NCBI GenBank assembly: GCA_036245525.1
Contig: BTPG01000005.1
Location: 113,324,466-113,388,465 of the forward strand
DNA: 64,000 nt
Direction of reading: 5' to 3'
From: Semisulcospira habei
Taxonomy: Eukaryota > Mollusca > Gastropoda > Semisulcospiridae
In this document: piece after piece, positions 63,863-64,000 of the stretch
Position numbering within the stretch: position 1 is the stretch's first letter
How the letters are laid out: each line of letters opens with the position of its first letter
The notes under the pieces: generated by a model
Databases searched by the model: none
What the model was told of the DNA's origin: nothing
What the model saw: the letters and a program-made list of their open reading frames with translations, nothing else
Made by a program: the position numbers and the translations under genes

Positions 63863-64000
63863 TGTAGCAGAGAGACAGAATCTTGTATTGGATGCGTTGG
63901 GGGATGGGGAGCCAGTGAAGGAACTTGAGCAGGGGAGTGATGTGGTCGGATTTTTTTCTTTCTGAGGACGAGGCGGGCAGCATTGTTCTGGACGCGCTGG
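63863..64000 (-). pseudogene. L2-like LINE fragment, 5' continuation
   Basis: The minus strand encodes QRVQNNAARLVLRKKKSDHI, then TPLLKFLHWLPIPQRIQYK and ILSLCYKS, the conserved segment preceding the part at 57874. It runs off the window. Confidence 0.85.

Overview
This is a eukaryotic nuclear window. It has spliced genes with GT-AG introns, a dense load of non-LTR retrotransposons, DIRS-type retroelements, SINEs and palindromic MITEs, and microsatellites. Gene content and repeat style suggest a lophotrochozoan animal, probably a mollusc; that assignment is inference. There are no prokaryotic signals.

Host genes. UTP23 starts on the minus strand at 620, and only its first coding exon is in the window. 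EIF3H runs divergently on the plus strand (six coding exons, 1536-7762, apparently complete, 337 aa). SGTA runs convergently on the minus strand. Its C-terminal exons lie at 56527-52459, and after a 37.8 kb intron the last main exon lies at 14643-14537, with a possible tiny terminal exon at 13185-13166. The SGTA N-terminal exons were not found and are presumably beyond 64000. The UTP23/EIF3H head-to-head order matches the human 8q24 neighbourhood.

The giant SGTA intron is a nest of mobile elements. The outer shell is a decayed DIRS-like tyrosine-recombinase element (15731-52398, minus), whose recombinase region is split by a full-length I/Nimb-like LINE (LINE A copy 1, 17100-23106). Between the DIRS gag-like region and its other terminus lie several elements. 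An RTE-like LINE (LINE D, 27381-38114, plus) is itself split by a CR1-like LINE (LINE B, 30495-37936, minus), which carries a SINE and a 1.3 kb insertion. A second CR1/Kiri-like LINE (LINE C, 38981-47904, minus) is split by a second, largely non-coding DIRS-like element (DIRS-2, 41098-47448) that contains a hairpin-forming tandem array. A diverged satellite-like field (48.0-50.1 kb) contains a perfect 90-bp palindrome.

Upstream of the visible SGTA exons, a second nearly identical LINE A copy (57875-63862) interrupts an L2-like LINE fragment. The gene-rich flanks (0-15 kb and 52.4-57 kb) carry several families of palindromic TTAA-bounded MITEs, three copies of a VNTR-bearing element rich in AGGTCA-type half-sites, a tRNA-derived SINE and a 1.25 kb terminal-inverted-repeat transposon.

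Most points about element boundaries rest on target-site duplications, reading frames or complementarity seen directly. Family names rest on recognised motifs and were not checked by any search.
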